A DNA stretch of 64,000 bases from JAWMQL01 sp033283165 (lineage in GTDB: Bacteria > Pseudomonadota > Gammaproteobacteria > Pseudomonadales > Halieaceae). Made by a program: the position numbers and the translations under genes. Below the pieces are notes generated by a model. The model did not search any database, was not told the DNA's origin, and saw only the letters and a program-made list of their open reading frames with translations. The stretch is taken from NCBI GenBank assembly GCA_033283165.1, contig JAWMQL010000001.1, forward strand, positions 124,001-188,000, read 5' to 3'. Position 1 is the first letter of the stretch, and each line of letters starts with the position of its first letter. Positions 8,568-17,013 of this stretch are shown here, in pieces.

Positions 8568-10358
8568 CTAGTCTACACCGCGCTCGAAGACGATCTTACC
8601 GTCAACGATCGTCATAACGGTTCTGGTCTGCAGCACGTCCTTCGGATCGATTTTCATCAGGTTGGTGTCGAGCACGGCGATGTCGGCGAGTTTGCCAACC
8701 CTGATCGATCCCCGCTTGTTTTCGTCGAAGGCGCCGTACGCGGCGTTTATCGTGTAGGCCTGGAGCGCCTCGTGCATGGCCAGTTTTTCTTCCGGGAGCC
8801 AGCCGTCTTCCGGTGTGCCGTTCAGGGTCGTTCGGTTGACCGCGCCATTGATCAGGTATTTCGGATGGTGTCTACCGAGATACAGTGAGGTCCAGATTCC
8901 TGGGATGTCGGAACCAAACATCATGCGCGCGCCATTGTGTTTCAGACGGCCGAAATTATAGGACATGACAAAGCGCTCGGGCCCCAGCACCTTCGACAGG
9001 TAGCGCTCGATCTCATCCATCATATGATAGGGGTTCACCTCGGCGATAAGCTTGAGGTGTTGCAGTCGCCTGGCATCGGCGGGCCGGATCGTCTGCGCGT
9101 GTATGATGCGGTATCGCTGGATGTCATCATCGATTACCCGCTCGAGCTTTTCGTACAGGTCGAGAATCAGATCCACGCCCTTGGTGCCAATAGCGTGGAC
9201 GTTGGCAACCATTCCGAGACCGTAAGCAGTAATGATGTTGTCATACATTTTCTGCATGTTTTCGGTGTGGTAGTCGGAATCATCACTGGTGGTATGCCGG
9301 TAGTGGCCGTAGATGTCGGTACCCGGGTAGGGCTCGAACAACAGCGCACCGCGACCCTCGACGAGGCCATCCACGTAGCCTTTGAATGCCCCGTAGCGCA
9401 AGTACGGGTCCTGTTGCATCGTAGTGGGATGCATGCCGCGCCGGTAACCCTTATCCGCGAACTCGGTTGCTCGGTTCAGGTCGGGACGCAGCCAGACGCG
9501 CGCGGTGAGTTCCCCGCGCTCCCGCAGCTCGACAAAACGTGCTGTCTGCTCCGGCTTAGCGATATCGTGGATCTCGGTAATTCCCACTTCGGCCAGGGCG
9601 CGCAAGCCGGCACGATTCTCGTCCAGCAGGCGCTTGTGCGACTTCGGTTTGACAGCGGAGCGCAGGCGCTCCAGTGCTGCGGAGCCGCGCACCTGGTCAC
9701 CGCCCACGCTGAGCTGTCGGCCCGCCGCGGTCACCAGCCCGGTCGGGCGACCGTGGGTGTCGACCACCATGCCCTCGACGACCGCGTCTTCGAGGCCCGC
9801 CGCTTTCAGCGCGGCGGTATTAGCCAGGAATTGCGACTCGCTGAAGTTATTCAGCAGCACGGGGTGATCGGGCGTGATGTCGTCGATCATCCAGCGCGTC
9901 GGCTCCCAGGCGAGTGAATCGAAGCCCTCCGCCGTGGCCGCATAGGCCCCCCACAGCCCACCCGTGATCCATTCGCCCTTATCCAGCAACCCGACCACAC
10001 GCTGCAGTTCGGCGCGCAGGCCAGGCTCGTCCGAGACGTCATGCAGGTTGGCACCAATGATGTACTGGCCGACCTCGTCGAAATGCGTGTGCCCGTCGAT
10101 GAAACCCGGTAGAACGAACTGGCCCTCGAGGTCGACGACACGGGTATTGGGTCCGAACCAGCTTTCGACCTCGTCCCCATCCTGCAACACCGCGACAATC
10201 GTATTGCCGCGGATTGCAACCCCGCTCGCCCACGAATGGGCGGCCTCCATGGTATAGACTTCCGCGTTCGTCAGGACAAGGTCCGCAGGTTCGGCCGCGG
10301 CAATGCTGCACCCGGCGCAACAGAGGATAAAAGTGACAACGGATCGAAATGAACTCAC
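8568..10358 (-). CDS. Exported YtcJ-like metal-dependent amidohydrolase
   Basis: 596 aa from a GTG start. A hydrophobic signal (residues 1-22, cleavage likely near IAAAE) implies a periplasmic location. The amidohydrolase-3 pattern is clear: VLPGFIDGHTHF with metal ligands His 90 and His 92, HAIGTKG in the middle, MFGSDIPGIW for the late metal Asp, and a C-terminal GKLADIAVLD strand typical of the composite beta domain. Characterised YtcJ relatives include N-substituted formamide deformylases. It lies 17 bases downstream of the C45-type hydrolase, so the two are co-transcribed. A second gene of the same family is at 22534-24228. Confidence 0.9.
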   Translation of the reverse strand: MSSFRSVVTFILCCAGCSIAAAEPADLVLTNAEVYTMEAAHSWASGVAIRGNTIVAVLQDGDEVESWFGPNTRVVDLEGQFVLPGFIDGHTHFDEVGQYIIGANLHDVSDEPGLRAELQRVVGLLDKGEWITGGLWGAYAATAEGFDSLAWEPTRWMIDDITPDHPVLLNNFSESQFLANTAALKAAGLEDAVVEGMVVDTHGRPTGLVTAAGRQLSVGGDQVRGSAALERLRSAVKPKSHKRLLDENRAGLRALAEVGITEIHDIAKPEQTARFVELRERGELTARVWLRPDLNRATEFADKGYRRGMHPTTMQQDPYLRYGAFKGYVDGLVEGRGALLFEPYPGTDIYGHYRHTTSDDSDYHTENMQKMYDNIITAYGLGMVANVHAIGTKGVDLILDLYEKLERVIDDDIQRYRIIHAQTIRPADARRLQHLKLIAEVNPYHMMDEIERYLSKVLGPERFVMSYNFGRLKHNGARMMFGSDIPGIWTSLYLGRHHPKYLINGAVNRTTLNGTPEDGWLPEEKLAMHEALQAYTINAAYGAFDENKRGSIRVGKLADIAVLDTNLMKIDPKDVLQTRTVMTIVDGKIVFERGVD

Positions 10359-10375
10359 TGCTGCTCTAGGACTCG

Positions 10376-11992
10376 CTACTTGCCGTAGCCCTTGAAGTCA
10401 AAGTGTTGCCACTCTCCAATCCACTCGGATGGCCTCCCCTGCGTCACCCACATCTCACTCTGGCCATTTGCCCTGAGCCTGGCGACCGTCGTATGCATGG
10501 TGCCGCCGGTTTTACTCTCGGAACTCCATGAAAACTTCTGCCACTGGGGAATTTCCCTGCCCTGCTCGTCCACCGTGAAATCGATACGCCGCCCCGTCTC
10601 CTTGTCATACGCGTGCCGAATCGTGGGCGCTTCTTTCACACGATCCAGGTCGAAGTCACCATAGTGGTGACGAATATGCCAGTCCACGGTGTAGTAGCGT
10701 TGATCCCCGATACTGACCCGAAGGTCCTCTTCACCGTCAGGACCCATGCTCCGGCGAACCAGTTGGTTGTCCTCATCATAGTAGGATTCACACTGGTAAT
10801 AGTTCGTATACACCGTGTAGTTCCCCAGTTCGCCGGTATCCCCCGGGCGGCGAACACAGTAGCGATGCGCTGAAACTTCGATGACACCGATATTGTCAGG
10901 ATCCCCGACGTTGAACGCCCAGGGCCCTCCACGAAAAACCGTCTTCCGCCCGGTTCGACGGCGGTACTCCTCAGTGCCAACAGTCAATATCTGGATGGCG
11001 TCATCGAGATCGTCGCCGTAGGCGCCCGCATAGGTCAGCAAGGGACTGAAGGGCACACCGAAATCAATGTCGTCATCTGACAAGCCGCCGTAATAGTGAC
11101 TTATCCCGAGGCCCTCCCAGTTGATGATGGTGTTGTTTGCGCCGACCATCCCGGCGGTATTGATCGTCCAGTAGACGTGCGCGTCGAGGTCGCTGGGTGT
11201 GGCGACATACGCGACATTCCAGGCCCAGGGCGCGAACTCCGAATCCATGTTCTGAGTCAGGTAGGTCTCCCCATCCGCAGTGGCGGAGCCGAGCCGCCCC
11301 TGGTCGTGTCCACCGAGTATCATCCCCGTGCAGAGTAGCCGGCCGACATCCTCATCCGGGTCCGATTGCACCTCGTCCTCGAATTCTCCAAGCATTTTCG
11401 CGAGCGCACCCGGGTCCGCCACTGGCGTGTTCTTTCCCGAGTGGAATTTCTCCGGGGGATGCATCCACAGCGTCTCGGCGAGCACATTGGTCAGCAGTAC
11501 TCGCTCAAAATCGGTCAGCGCCCCCGGATATCGGCTGCTGTTTTCAAACTCCCCGGAAGCACCGTCGGCAATACCGGTCATGAAGCGGATCATTTCCGGC
11601 GAATAGTCCTGTATGGCCTCGCCATAGCGCGCGAGGTCTTCCTTCAGGTGCTCCACACCGTAGACGTCGAGCGCCCTGGACAGGATATAGTCAGCAACAT
11701 TATTGATGAGATCATTCGCTCGCCGGCCGTACTGCGTCCCCATTTCATACCAAGTACCACTCAGGTTGCCGATATAGCGAGTGCGTGATTCAAAATTCGG
11801 ATATCCGTCCGGTACCGGATAATTTGCAATCTGGCCGCCGTACCCGGACTCCGGTAATAACTGAAACCGGTCCCGTTTGACTTCGTACGCCTCGAGTGCC
11901 GAACTGGCGTTCTGCGCATTGAGACCTGTACACCAAGCGTTACAGAGCAAGAACGGGATCAAAGCGGTCGTTGATTTCCATTGTATACTCAT
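10376..11992 (-). CDS. Exported C45-type Ntn hydrolase (6-APA acyltransferase-like)
   Basis: 538 aa. The signal peptide is about residues 1-26. The central segment LLCTGMILGG followed by DGETYLTQNMD matches the peptidase C45 signature (Cys-Thr-Gly, then DG and QNxD). Cys 221 would be the N-terminal nucleophile exposed after autocleavage. C45 enzymes (acyl-CoA:6-aminopenicillanate acyltransferase, carcinine hydrolase) make or break amide bonds. The pro-segment before Cys is longer than in fungal IAT. It heads the minus-strand C45-amidohydrolase-SDR unit. The ATG at 11992 has a GAGG site, and the AATAAAGCTAA motif lies 14 bases further upstream. The family call is by motif and moderately sure. 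Confidence 0.7.
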   Translation of the reverse strand: MSIQWKSTTALIPFLLCNAWCTGLNAQNASSALEAYEVKRDRFQLLPESGYGGQIANYPVPDGYPNFESRTRYIGNLSGTWYEMGTQYGRRANDLINNVADYILSRALDVYGVEHLKEDLARYGEAIQDYSPEMIRFMTGIADGASGEFENSSRYPGALTDFERVLLTNVLAETLWMHPPEKFHSGKNTPVADPGALAKMLGEFEDEVQSDPDEDVGRLLCTGMILGGHDQGRLGSATADGETYLTQNMDSEFAPWAWNVAYVATPSDLDAHVYWTINTAGMVGANNTIINWEGLGISHYYGGLSDDDIDFGVPFSPLLTYAGAYGDDLDDAIQILTVGTEEYRRRTGRKTVFRGGPWAFNVGDPDNIGVIEVSAHRYCVRRPGDTGELGNYTVYTNYYQCESYYDEDNQLVRRSMGPDGEEDLRVSIGDQRYYTVDWHIRHHYGDFDLDRVKEAPTIRHAYDKETGRRIDFTVDEQGREIPQWQKFSWSSESKTGGTMHTTVARLRANGQSEMWVTQGRPSEWIGEWQHFDFKGYGK

Positions 11993-12364
11993 GGCGCCAC
12001 CTCAATTAGCTTTATTATTTAGCTTAATTTATTATAGGTTTTGAAGTCAATCGAGCAGCCCGATGGCCGGTATAGCTTTAACGGGTAGCTGTGGGTGAAT
12101 CTGTCCGCCACGTCACTGGCAATTGGATTGTGCTGGCTCGCGCTCGGCGCGTTTTATGCCCTGTACTCAAACCGGCGGAATTCAGCGGTAAAGCCAGTGA
12201 CGGGCTAACGGAAAGCCCGGTCATTCGCTCTGGGACGGGGGGCAAAACCGGCCGTTTTCCGATTTGCCATGAATTTTTGTTCCTGGCCTTAATCCGCACA
12301 ATAAAAGGTGGACCGGACCCGGCCCACCTCACTCCTTGCCTGATTGAAGTGACAAAAGCGCGGG
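11993..12364. promoter_or_regulatory. 372-base intergenic region with the C45-unit promoter
   Basis: The part next to the C45 gene (11999-12080) is strongly AT-rich against a GC-rich background. On the minus strand it contains TATAAT (a possible -10), AAGCTAA twice in tandem and a further TAAAGCTATA variant near 12071-12080. The remainder (12081-12364) encodes nothing I can support; short reading frames there show no family features. Confidence 0.5.
12006..12016 (-). promoter_or_regulatory. AATAAAGCTAA motif, copy 1
   Basis: Exact 11-base match on the minus strand, immediately 5' of the C45 gene's ribosome site, with a second AAGCTAA 13 bases upstream. The same 11 bases occur at 16557-16567 and 20165-20175, each ahead of another transcription unit of the island. 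Confidence 0.5.
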
Positions 12365-13837
12365 CTAGCCCAGCTTGTGCAACTCCTCTTCCAGCGAGTA
12401 ACTGGCGAGCATGCTGTTGACGAGATCGTCGGAACGGGCCCAGTCGTAGTTCCGGAAGCAGTGACCCTTGGTCACAAAAGAAGCGCCGGCGTAGAACATT
12501 TCATACTGGGTATGCCGCGATGCGAATTCAGAGCCCAGGGCATCCCAGGCGAGCCGAAAGAATTTCACGCGATCACGCGAATCAGAAATCGGCGATTGCT
12601 GGGTCTTGTCGATGATCTCCGCCAGCTCGGGATTTTGGAAGTCCCTGATGGAGGAGGGCAGCATGATCAGGCCACCGCCCGCCAGCTCCCGAATCTGGGT
12701 GACTACCTTGGGATACAACTGCTGCGTGAGTACCTGCGCGGAGTACAGGGTATTTCCGTCTGGAATGAAGTACTCGCCATAATGGCTGCCCTTGATCTCC
12801 ATGGCGTGCACGAAAGCATCTACCATCTGCGCATCTGCCGCGAACTGTCCCAGCATCTCCCTGACCTGGGGGAAATTACTGATGCCGTTGGTGTCGGCAA
12901 TGCGCTTTGCGATACCCATTAGGAACTTCAGTTTGACCATCAGCCGCACTTGCGCCTGATAGTTCTGGTATACGTGTGCCGGCCCGGCGTGAAACTGCTT
13001 CTGGCACATTTCAATATTCTGGTTGACGAATACGCGATCCCAGGGAATTTTGACATCTTCGAAATAAAGTACCGCATCGTTTTCGTCGAATCGACTTGCC
13101 AGAGGACTGTCGAAACAGTTATCCGCGGCGTTCTCGTAGGAGTTCCTCGAGAGCACCTTGAGACCGGTGGCGTTCATTGGCACTACAGCGGAGATCGCGT
13201 ACTTCTCGTCCCCGGGTTGCAGGGGCTGTATGCAACTGACAAGTACCTCGTTGGCCATGACACCGCCGGTAGCCAGCATCTTGGCACCCCGGATAGTAAT
13301 GCCTTCGCTGTTCTCGTCGACAACTCCTGCCGTCAGGAACTCATTTTTTTGCTCGTGGGCTGCCCTGGACCGATCTGCCTGGGGGTTGATAATCACATAG
13401 GTCAGGTATACGTCGTTGTCCCTGGCGTAGTGATAGTAGTCCTTCAGCGCACCAGCCCGTTCTTTATCGTAGGCTTCAAATACATCGGAGGACATCATCA
13501 GGCCGGATATGCAGGACGCGACATGATCGGGAGAACGTCCGAAATATCCCCCGTGCAGTTCCAGCCAGGATTCGAGAGCTTTTCTCCGTTGGACCAGTTC
13601 ATCGTAAGAGTGCGGCAACTGCCAGATACGGTTGTACCGCTCCCCGCTGTCATCGCAGGCGTAGGTCATCAGGTCCCGGTTGTCGGGGTTTGCAACGTGA
13701 TCATACAACTGTCCAACGGACTGGATCGCGTTCCTGAAAGCCTTGTGGGTAGTGACATCATTGACCACTTCACCGTCGAGGTAAACCTGACGTCCGTCTT
13801 TCAGCAGCTCGGTATGCTGGCTTCCATTTTTTAACAT
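12365..13837 (-). CDS. HpaB-like FADH2-dependent monooxygenase
   Basis: 490 aa, the usual length for the 4-hydroxyphenylacetate 3-hydroxylase (HpaB/PvcC) family, which has an acyl-CoA-dehydrogenase-like fold. Family-like segments include the N-terminal LLKDGRQVYLDGE, the SDVFEAYDKERAGALKDYYHYARDND region, NPQADRSR, and the helical C-terminal domain with ELAGGGLIMLPSS. These enzymes hydroxylate phenols or related rings with reduced FAD supplied by a separate reductase. That reductase is plausibly the next gene upstream (13871-14425). The ATG at 13837 has a GGAG site. Substrate unknown. 4-hydroxybutyryl-CoA dehydratase, a relative, is less likely because of the adjacent flavin reductase. Confidence 0.88.
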   Translation of the reverse strand: MLKNGSQHTELLKDGRQVYLDGEVVNDVTTHKAFRNAIQSVGQLYDHVANPDNRDLMTYACDDSGERYNRIWQLPHSYDELVQRRKALESWLELHGGYFGRSPDHVASCISGLMMSSDVFEAYDKERAGALKDYYHYARDNDVYLTYVIINPQADRSRAAHEQKNEFLTAGVVDENSEGITIRGAKMLATGGVMANEVLVSCIQPLQPGDEKYAISAVVPMNATGLKVLSRNSYENAADNCFDSPLASRFDENDAVLYFEDVKIPWDRVFVNQNIEMCQKQFHAGPAHVYQNYQAQVRLMVKLKFLMGIAKRIADTNGISNFPQVREMLGQFAADAQMVDAFVHAMEIKGSHYGEYFIPDGNTLYSAQVLTQQLYPKVVTQIRELAGGGLIMLPSSIRDFQNPELAEIIDKTQQSPISDSRDRVKFFRLAWDALGSEFASRHTQYEMFYAGASFVTKGHCFRNYDWARSDDLVNSMLASYSLEEELHKLG

Positions 13838-13870
13838 AATAATCTCCTACGGTTTTCGAATTCTTTATGA

Positions 13871-14425
13871 TTAGTAGTGAATAGCGAGCGGCCAGACGTC
13901 GTCGGATGCCTTGTTTCCGTCACTGAGCTGTTGAAACTTGCCACTGTAGAAAACCAACGGAGTTCCCGGCTGTACGTGGAAATCAACTACCTCGACCACA
14001 AAAATCACATGGTCGCCACCGTCGTAACGTGCATATGGCTTGCATTCAAACTGGGCTATTGTCCCATTCAGCAGCGGTGCTCTCTCGAAACCCGGCTGAT
14101 AGGGCACCTGGTCCCACTTGTCCGTCAGGGCGCGGGCAAACCGCATACAGAGCTCTTCGTCCTGCTGGTCCAGCACATTGATAGCAAAGCCTTTTGCAAG
14201 CTCGTATTCAGGCAAGCTGTTTGCACGCCTGTCGATACTGAAAAGAACCAGGGGAGGGCTGAGCGACACGGAGTTGAATGAACTCATTGTCATGCCCAGG
14301 GGTCTGCCTTCTGCATCCGTTGTCGTAACAATCGTAACGCCTGTCGCGAAGCGCCCCAGGGCATTCCGGAAGGCCGACAGGTCAAACTCCTGTTCGGGCT
14401 CGTTTGAGGCGGGTTGCTCTGTCAT
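13871..14425 (-). CDS. HpaC-like flavin reductase
   Basis: 184 aa. Residues about 18-180 form the flavin-reductase-like domain: FRNALGRFATGVTIVTT, then MTMSSFNSVSLSPPLVLFSI, the typical FMN/FAD-binding signature of HpaC/RutF reductases. It reduces FAD with NADH and hands it to a partner oxygenase, here the HpaB-like enzyme encoded 33 bases downstream. The start is taken at ATG 14425; a TTG two codons earlier is also in frame. Order in the operon: cupin, amidase, reductase, oxygenase. Confidence 0.9.
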   Translation of the reverse strand: MTEQPASNEPEQEFDLSAFRNALGRFATGVTIVTTTDAEGRPLGMTMSSFNSVSLSPPLVLFSIDRRANSLPEYELAKGFAINVLDQQDEELCMRFARALTDKWDQVPYQPGFERAPLLNGTIAQFECKPYARYDGGDHVIFVVEVVDFHVQPGTPLVFYSGKFQQLSDGNKASDDVWPLAIHY

Positions 14426-14528
14426 CTCCAAACTCCGTCAAATTATCATTATCTGTTGCGCGAACCTCCGGCGTTCGCTCAGGCTATGCCTCTGTAAAAA
14501 ACCGGGGCCAGGCCGCGAGAACGTGTTA

Positions 14529-15890
14529 TCACCCGAGGCCGGGACCGGGCTCCTGGCCGAGACCGCGCTCGATGGCGAGCGCGAGACCCAGCAGGTGCCG
14601 ATCGGCCCCGTGCGTTCCAGTAAGCATCAAGCCGACCGGCGCCTCGCCCGGTCGGTGCACCGGTATGCTGATGGAACAGCCATCAATCATGTTTGCCACC
14701 GACGGGTTTCGCAGCATCAGCAGGTTGTAGCGGTGATAGGCATCGTCGTCTTCCAGATCGGAAATTTTCGGCGCGACAACTGGAACCGTTGGACAGACGA
14801 TGGCATCGAATCCCGACACCTCTGAGACAATCCCGGCGATCAGGTTTTTACGCTCGTTCAGGATCTGGATGTAATCCGCCGCGGTTTGTTGCTCACCCCT
14901 CAGTATTCGAACCCGTACCCTGGGGTCGTATTCCGCGCCGCGCTCCTCCAACAGGTCCCGATGGCAGGCATAGGCTTCCGCCGCGGTGAAGCCTCCCAGA
15001 CGATTGATGGACGCGATTTCGTCAAGCGCGGGCAGATCAATGTCGACGATTACTGCGCCCAGACGGGACAAGTCGTCCAGAGTTCTGTCGAAGGTGCCGG
15101 ACACCACGTTGTCCATATCCTCCAAAACCAACCGCTGCGGAACTGCCAGGCGAAGCCCCTGGATAGAGGGGATGGAGTCGAAGTTCATGCTGTCGGAAGA
15201 AAGAATGCTGTCCATCGCGACACAGCAAGACACGGTTTTGCCCAAGGGGCCGACTGAATCCAGCGTGGTCGACAGCGGTAAAACGCCTGTCATGGGAACT
15301 CGACTGGCCGTGGGCTTGAATCCCACGACGCCTGTCAGCGCGGCGGGTATCCGGCAGGAGCCGCCGGTATCGGTTCCCAGGCTGGCTGCAGCAAAGTGGT
15401 CTGTGACCGCGATGGCGGCACCGGAGGAGGACCCCCCCGGAATCCGGCCGCCGGCCCGGTCCCAGGGATTCAGGGGCGTGCCATAATGGGGATTGATACC
15501 CAGGCCGGAGTAGGCAAACTCCGTCATGTTGGTACGCCCGACGACAATAAACCCTGCCCGTTTCAATCTGGCGACAGCTGTCGCATCACGAACTGCGGGG
15601 CTCGACTCGGCGAGTACTTTTGATCCTGCAGTGGTTACCTCGTTGGCAAGGTCAAACAGGTCCTTGACGGTGATGGGAATACCGGCATAGGGAGGAAGGT
15701 GGGCGCCCGCCTTACGCTGCACATCGACTGTATTCGCCTCTTCCAGGGCACTTTGCCGGTAAACCCTGGTGAAACATGTTTCCGCCTGGGAGCCCGGCGC
15801 GTCCATGCGGTCAAAACACTCTTCAAGCAGGGACCTGGCCGTAAGGCTGCCTTCCTGCAGGGCCTTGTTAATGTCATCGATGGCGAGCAT
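14529..15890 (-). CDS. Amidase signature family enzyme (cytosolic)
   Basis: 453 aa with the full Ser-cisSer-Lys triad: Lys 76 in PITVKDLFD, cis-Ser 154 in GGSSSG, nucleophile Ser 178 in DTGGS. No signal peptide. The family hydrolyses amides to acids plus ammonia or amine. GatA is a relative, but no gatB or gatC is near, so a catabolic role is preferred. It lies 36 bases downstream of the cupin and about 100 bases upstream of the flavin reductase, probably in one operon with the oxygenase. It could therefore release the carboxylic acid form of the oxygenase substrate. Confidence 0.88.
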   Translation of the reverse strand: MLAIDDINKALQEGSLTARSLLEECFDRMDAPGSQAETCFTRVYRQSALEEANTVDVQRKAGAHLPPYAGIPITVKDLFDLANEVTTAGSKVLAESSPAVRDATAVARLKRAGFIVVGRTNMTEFAYSGLGINPHYGTPLNPWDRAGGRIPGGSSSGAAIAVTDHFAAASLGTDTGGSCRIPAALTGVVGFKPTASRVPMTGVLPLSTTLDSVGPLGKTVSCCVAMDSILSSDSMNFDSIPSIQGLRLAVPQRLVLEDMDNVVSGTFDRTLDDLSRLGAVIVDIDLPALDEIASINRLGGFTAAEAYACHRDLLEERGAEYDPRVRVRILRGEQQTAADYIQILNERKNLIAGIVSEVSGFDAIVCPTVPVVAPKISDLEDDDAYHRYNLLMLRNPSVANMIDGCSISIPVHRPGEAPVGLMLTGTHGADRHLLGLALAIERGLGQEPGPGLG

Positions 15891-15926
15891 CTGCTTTACC
15901 TGCGCCTGGCGGACTGAACGAATCTG

Positions 15927-16307
15927 TTATTCTGTGTCGTAATAGTGAATTTCCAGCAGCAGGCATCCCTGTTCAGATTTGAAAGGACCGTGATGTGTTC
16001 CCGGCGGCCGGCAGGCGTAGGTGTTGGGCGAGAATGATTCGCCACCCTCGCCGTTCTCATCGTTCCCCACGATGAGGTCGCCGGATACCAGGTAAACCTC
16101 TTCCCAGTAATCATGGACGAACGGGACCGTTGAAAAGGTTCCCGGCCTGAGTCTAAGCAATCGGGTGCGATTGCCTTTTTTACCTTGTTCATCCAGCTCG
16201 CCGGCAAGGATTTTTTCTTCAAATCCTTCGGCGTAGCCGGCAGGCCTGCTCCAGCCATTGTCCAGATCCACTGCGTAGAATTCTTTGTGCTCTTTGTCGA
16301 TGCTCAT
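15927..16307 (-). CDS. Small cupin-domain protein
   Basis: 126 aa single-domain cupin, ChrR/RmlC-like. The first motif is reduced: His 65 and Glu 69/70 in VHDYWEEVYLVSG, with Tyr in place of the usual second His. The second motif is PPGTHHG with His 105/106. A metal site is possible but incomplete. It is first in the operon with amidase, reductase and oxygenase (ATG preceded by GGAG). Roles could be a small dioxygenase, an isomerase or ligand sensing; none can be chosen from sequence. Confidence 0.8.
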   Translation of the reverse strand: MSIDKEHKEFYAVDLDNGWSRPAGYAEGFEEKILAGELDEQGKKGNRTRLLRLRPGTFSTVPFVHDYWEEVYLVSGDLIVGNDENGEGGESFSPNTYACRPPGTHHGPFKSEQGCLLLEIHYYDTE

Positions 16308-16782
16308 ACCTCAATCTCCTCGATGTAGACTGCCTGGCCAACTTGACCGGCGTAGCGGTCGGTCTGGCGACCCTGCCTCGGCGCCAAATATTCCATCGGT
16401 GTATTTCGAGGCTATGAAAAGAAAAACGCAGTTCTTGCTGAAAGAACCGCGAACATAGTTAATAAATATAGCTATAAAGCAAAGCAAAAACAAGCAAGAT
16501 ATTGATTTTAGCCGCGTCTGCCCGGGAGTGCGATAAAGTTATTGACAAAACTTTGTAATAAAGCTAAAAAACAAATTAATGTGCGCCAACGCCTATATGA
16601 TGGGTTGATGTACTGGGCGGAAGATAACAAGGAAATAACGCTACGGCGCATTCTGTCAATGCTGAGTACCGCTTAGCCCGGAATTGGCTCTTGCTCCTCT
16701 GAGACAACACGCGAGCAGCGAACAAGTGCTGGAAAGCGAGTAATAGCAAAACGGAAAGCGCTTTGAGGCGCCGGGGGGAGGG
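16308..16782. promoter_or_regulatory. 475-base divergent control region of the island
   Basis: No gene is supported here. The middle (16440-16580) is AT-rich and should hold divergent promoters for the cupin operon (minus) and symporter operon (plus). TTGACA at 16542-16547 with TAAAAA at 16565-16570 (17-base spacing) is a plausible plus-strand sigma70 promoter. It is overlapped by a dyad, TTATTGACAAA/TTTGTAATAA (16540-16561), that could be an operator. The plus transcript would carry a leader of about 200 bases. Confidence 0.5.
16557..16567 (+). promoter_or_regulatory. AATAAAGCTAA motif, copy 2
   Basis: Exact 11-mer located between the possible -35 and -10 elements of the divergent control region. 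A looser version (ATAGCTATAAAGC) lies at 16468-16480. Confidence 0.5.
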
Positions 16783-17004
16783 GTGAGCGAACAAAATCAG
16801 GTCAGTAAGAGGCCTATTACCGTGGTGTATGTCATCGCGGTCCTGCTGATGATTTTCCGGGTCGATATATGGTGGTGGGGCGAAGACATGCCCATGATCC
16901 TGTTCGGCTGGATTAATCTGCCCATGCTGTACCAGTTTGGGGTCTGGGCCTGTGGCTACGCCCTGGTTATCTATGTCGCACTGAAAATATGGAAAGAAGA
17001 ATAG
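16783..17004 (+). CDS. Small DUF3311-like membrane protein, symporter partner
   Basis: 73 aa with two hydrophobic segments (about 12-28 and 43-68) separated by an amphipathic loop rich in Trp and Asp. Small two-helix proteins of this kind (DUF3311-like) are commonly encoded just ahead of sodium:solute symporters and are thought to be accessory subunits. The GTG start is preceded by a strong GGGGGGAG at 16773-16780. The symporter gene begins 9 bases after the stop. Membership of DUF3311 itself is by resemblance and context. Confidence 0.72.
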   Translation: MSEQNQVSKRPITVVYVIAVLLMIFRVDIWWWGEDMPMILFGWINLPMLYQFGVWACGYALVIYVALKIWKEE

Positions 17005-17013
17005 GGGAGCGGT

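Noticed and set aside
14529..15890. GatA subunit of the tRNA amidotransferase
   Set aside because: No gatB or gatC beside it, and the neighbours are catabolic; better called a general amidase.
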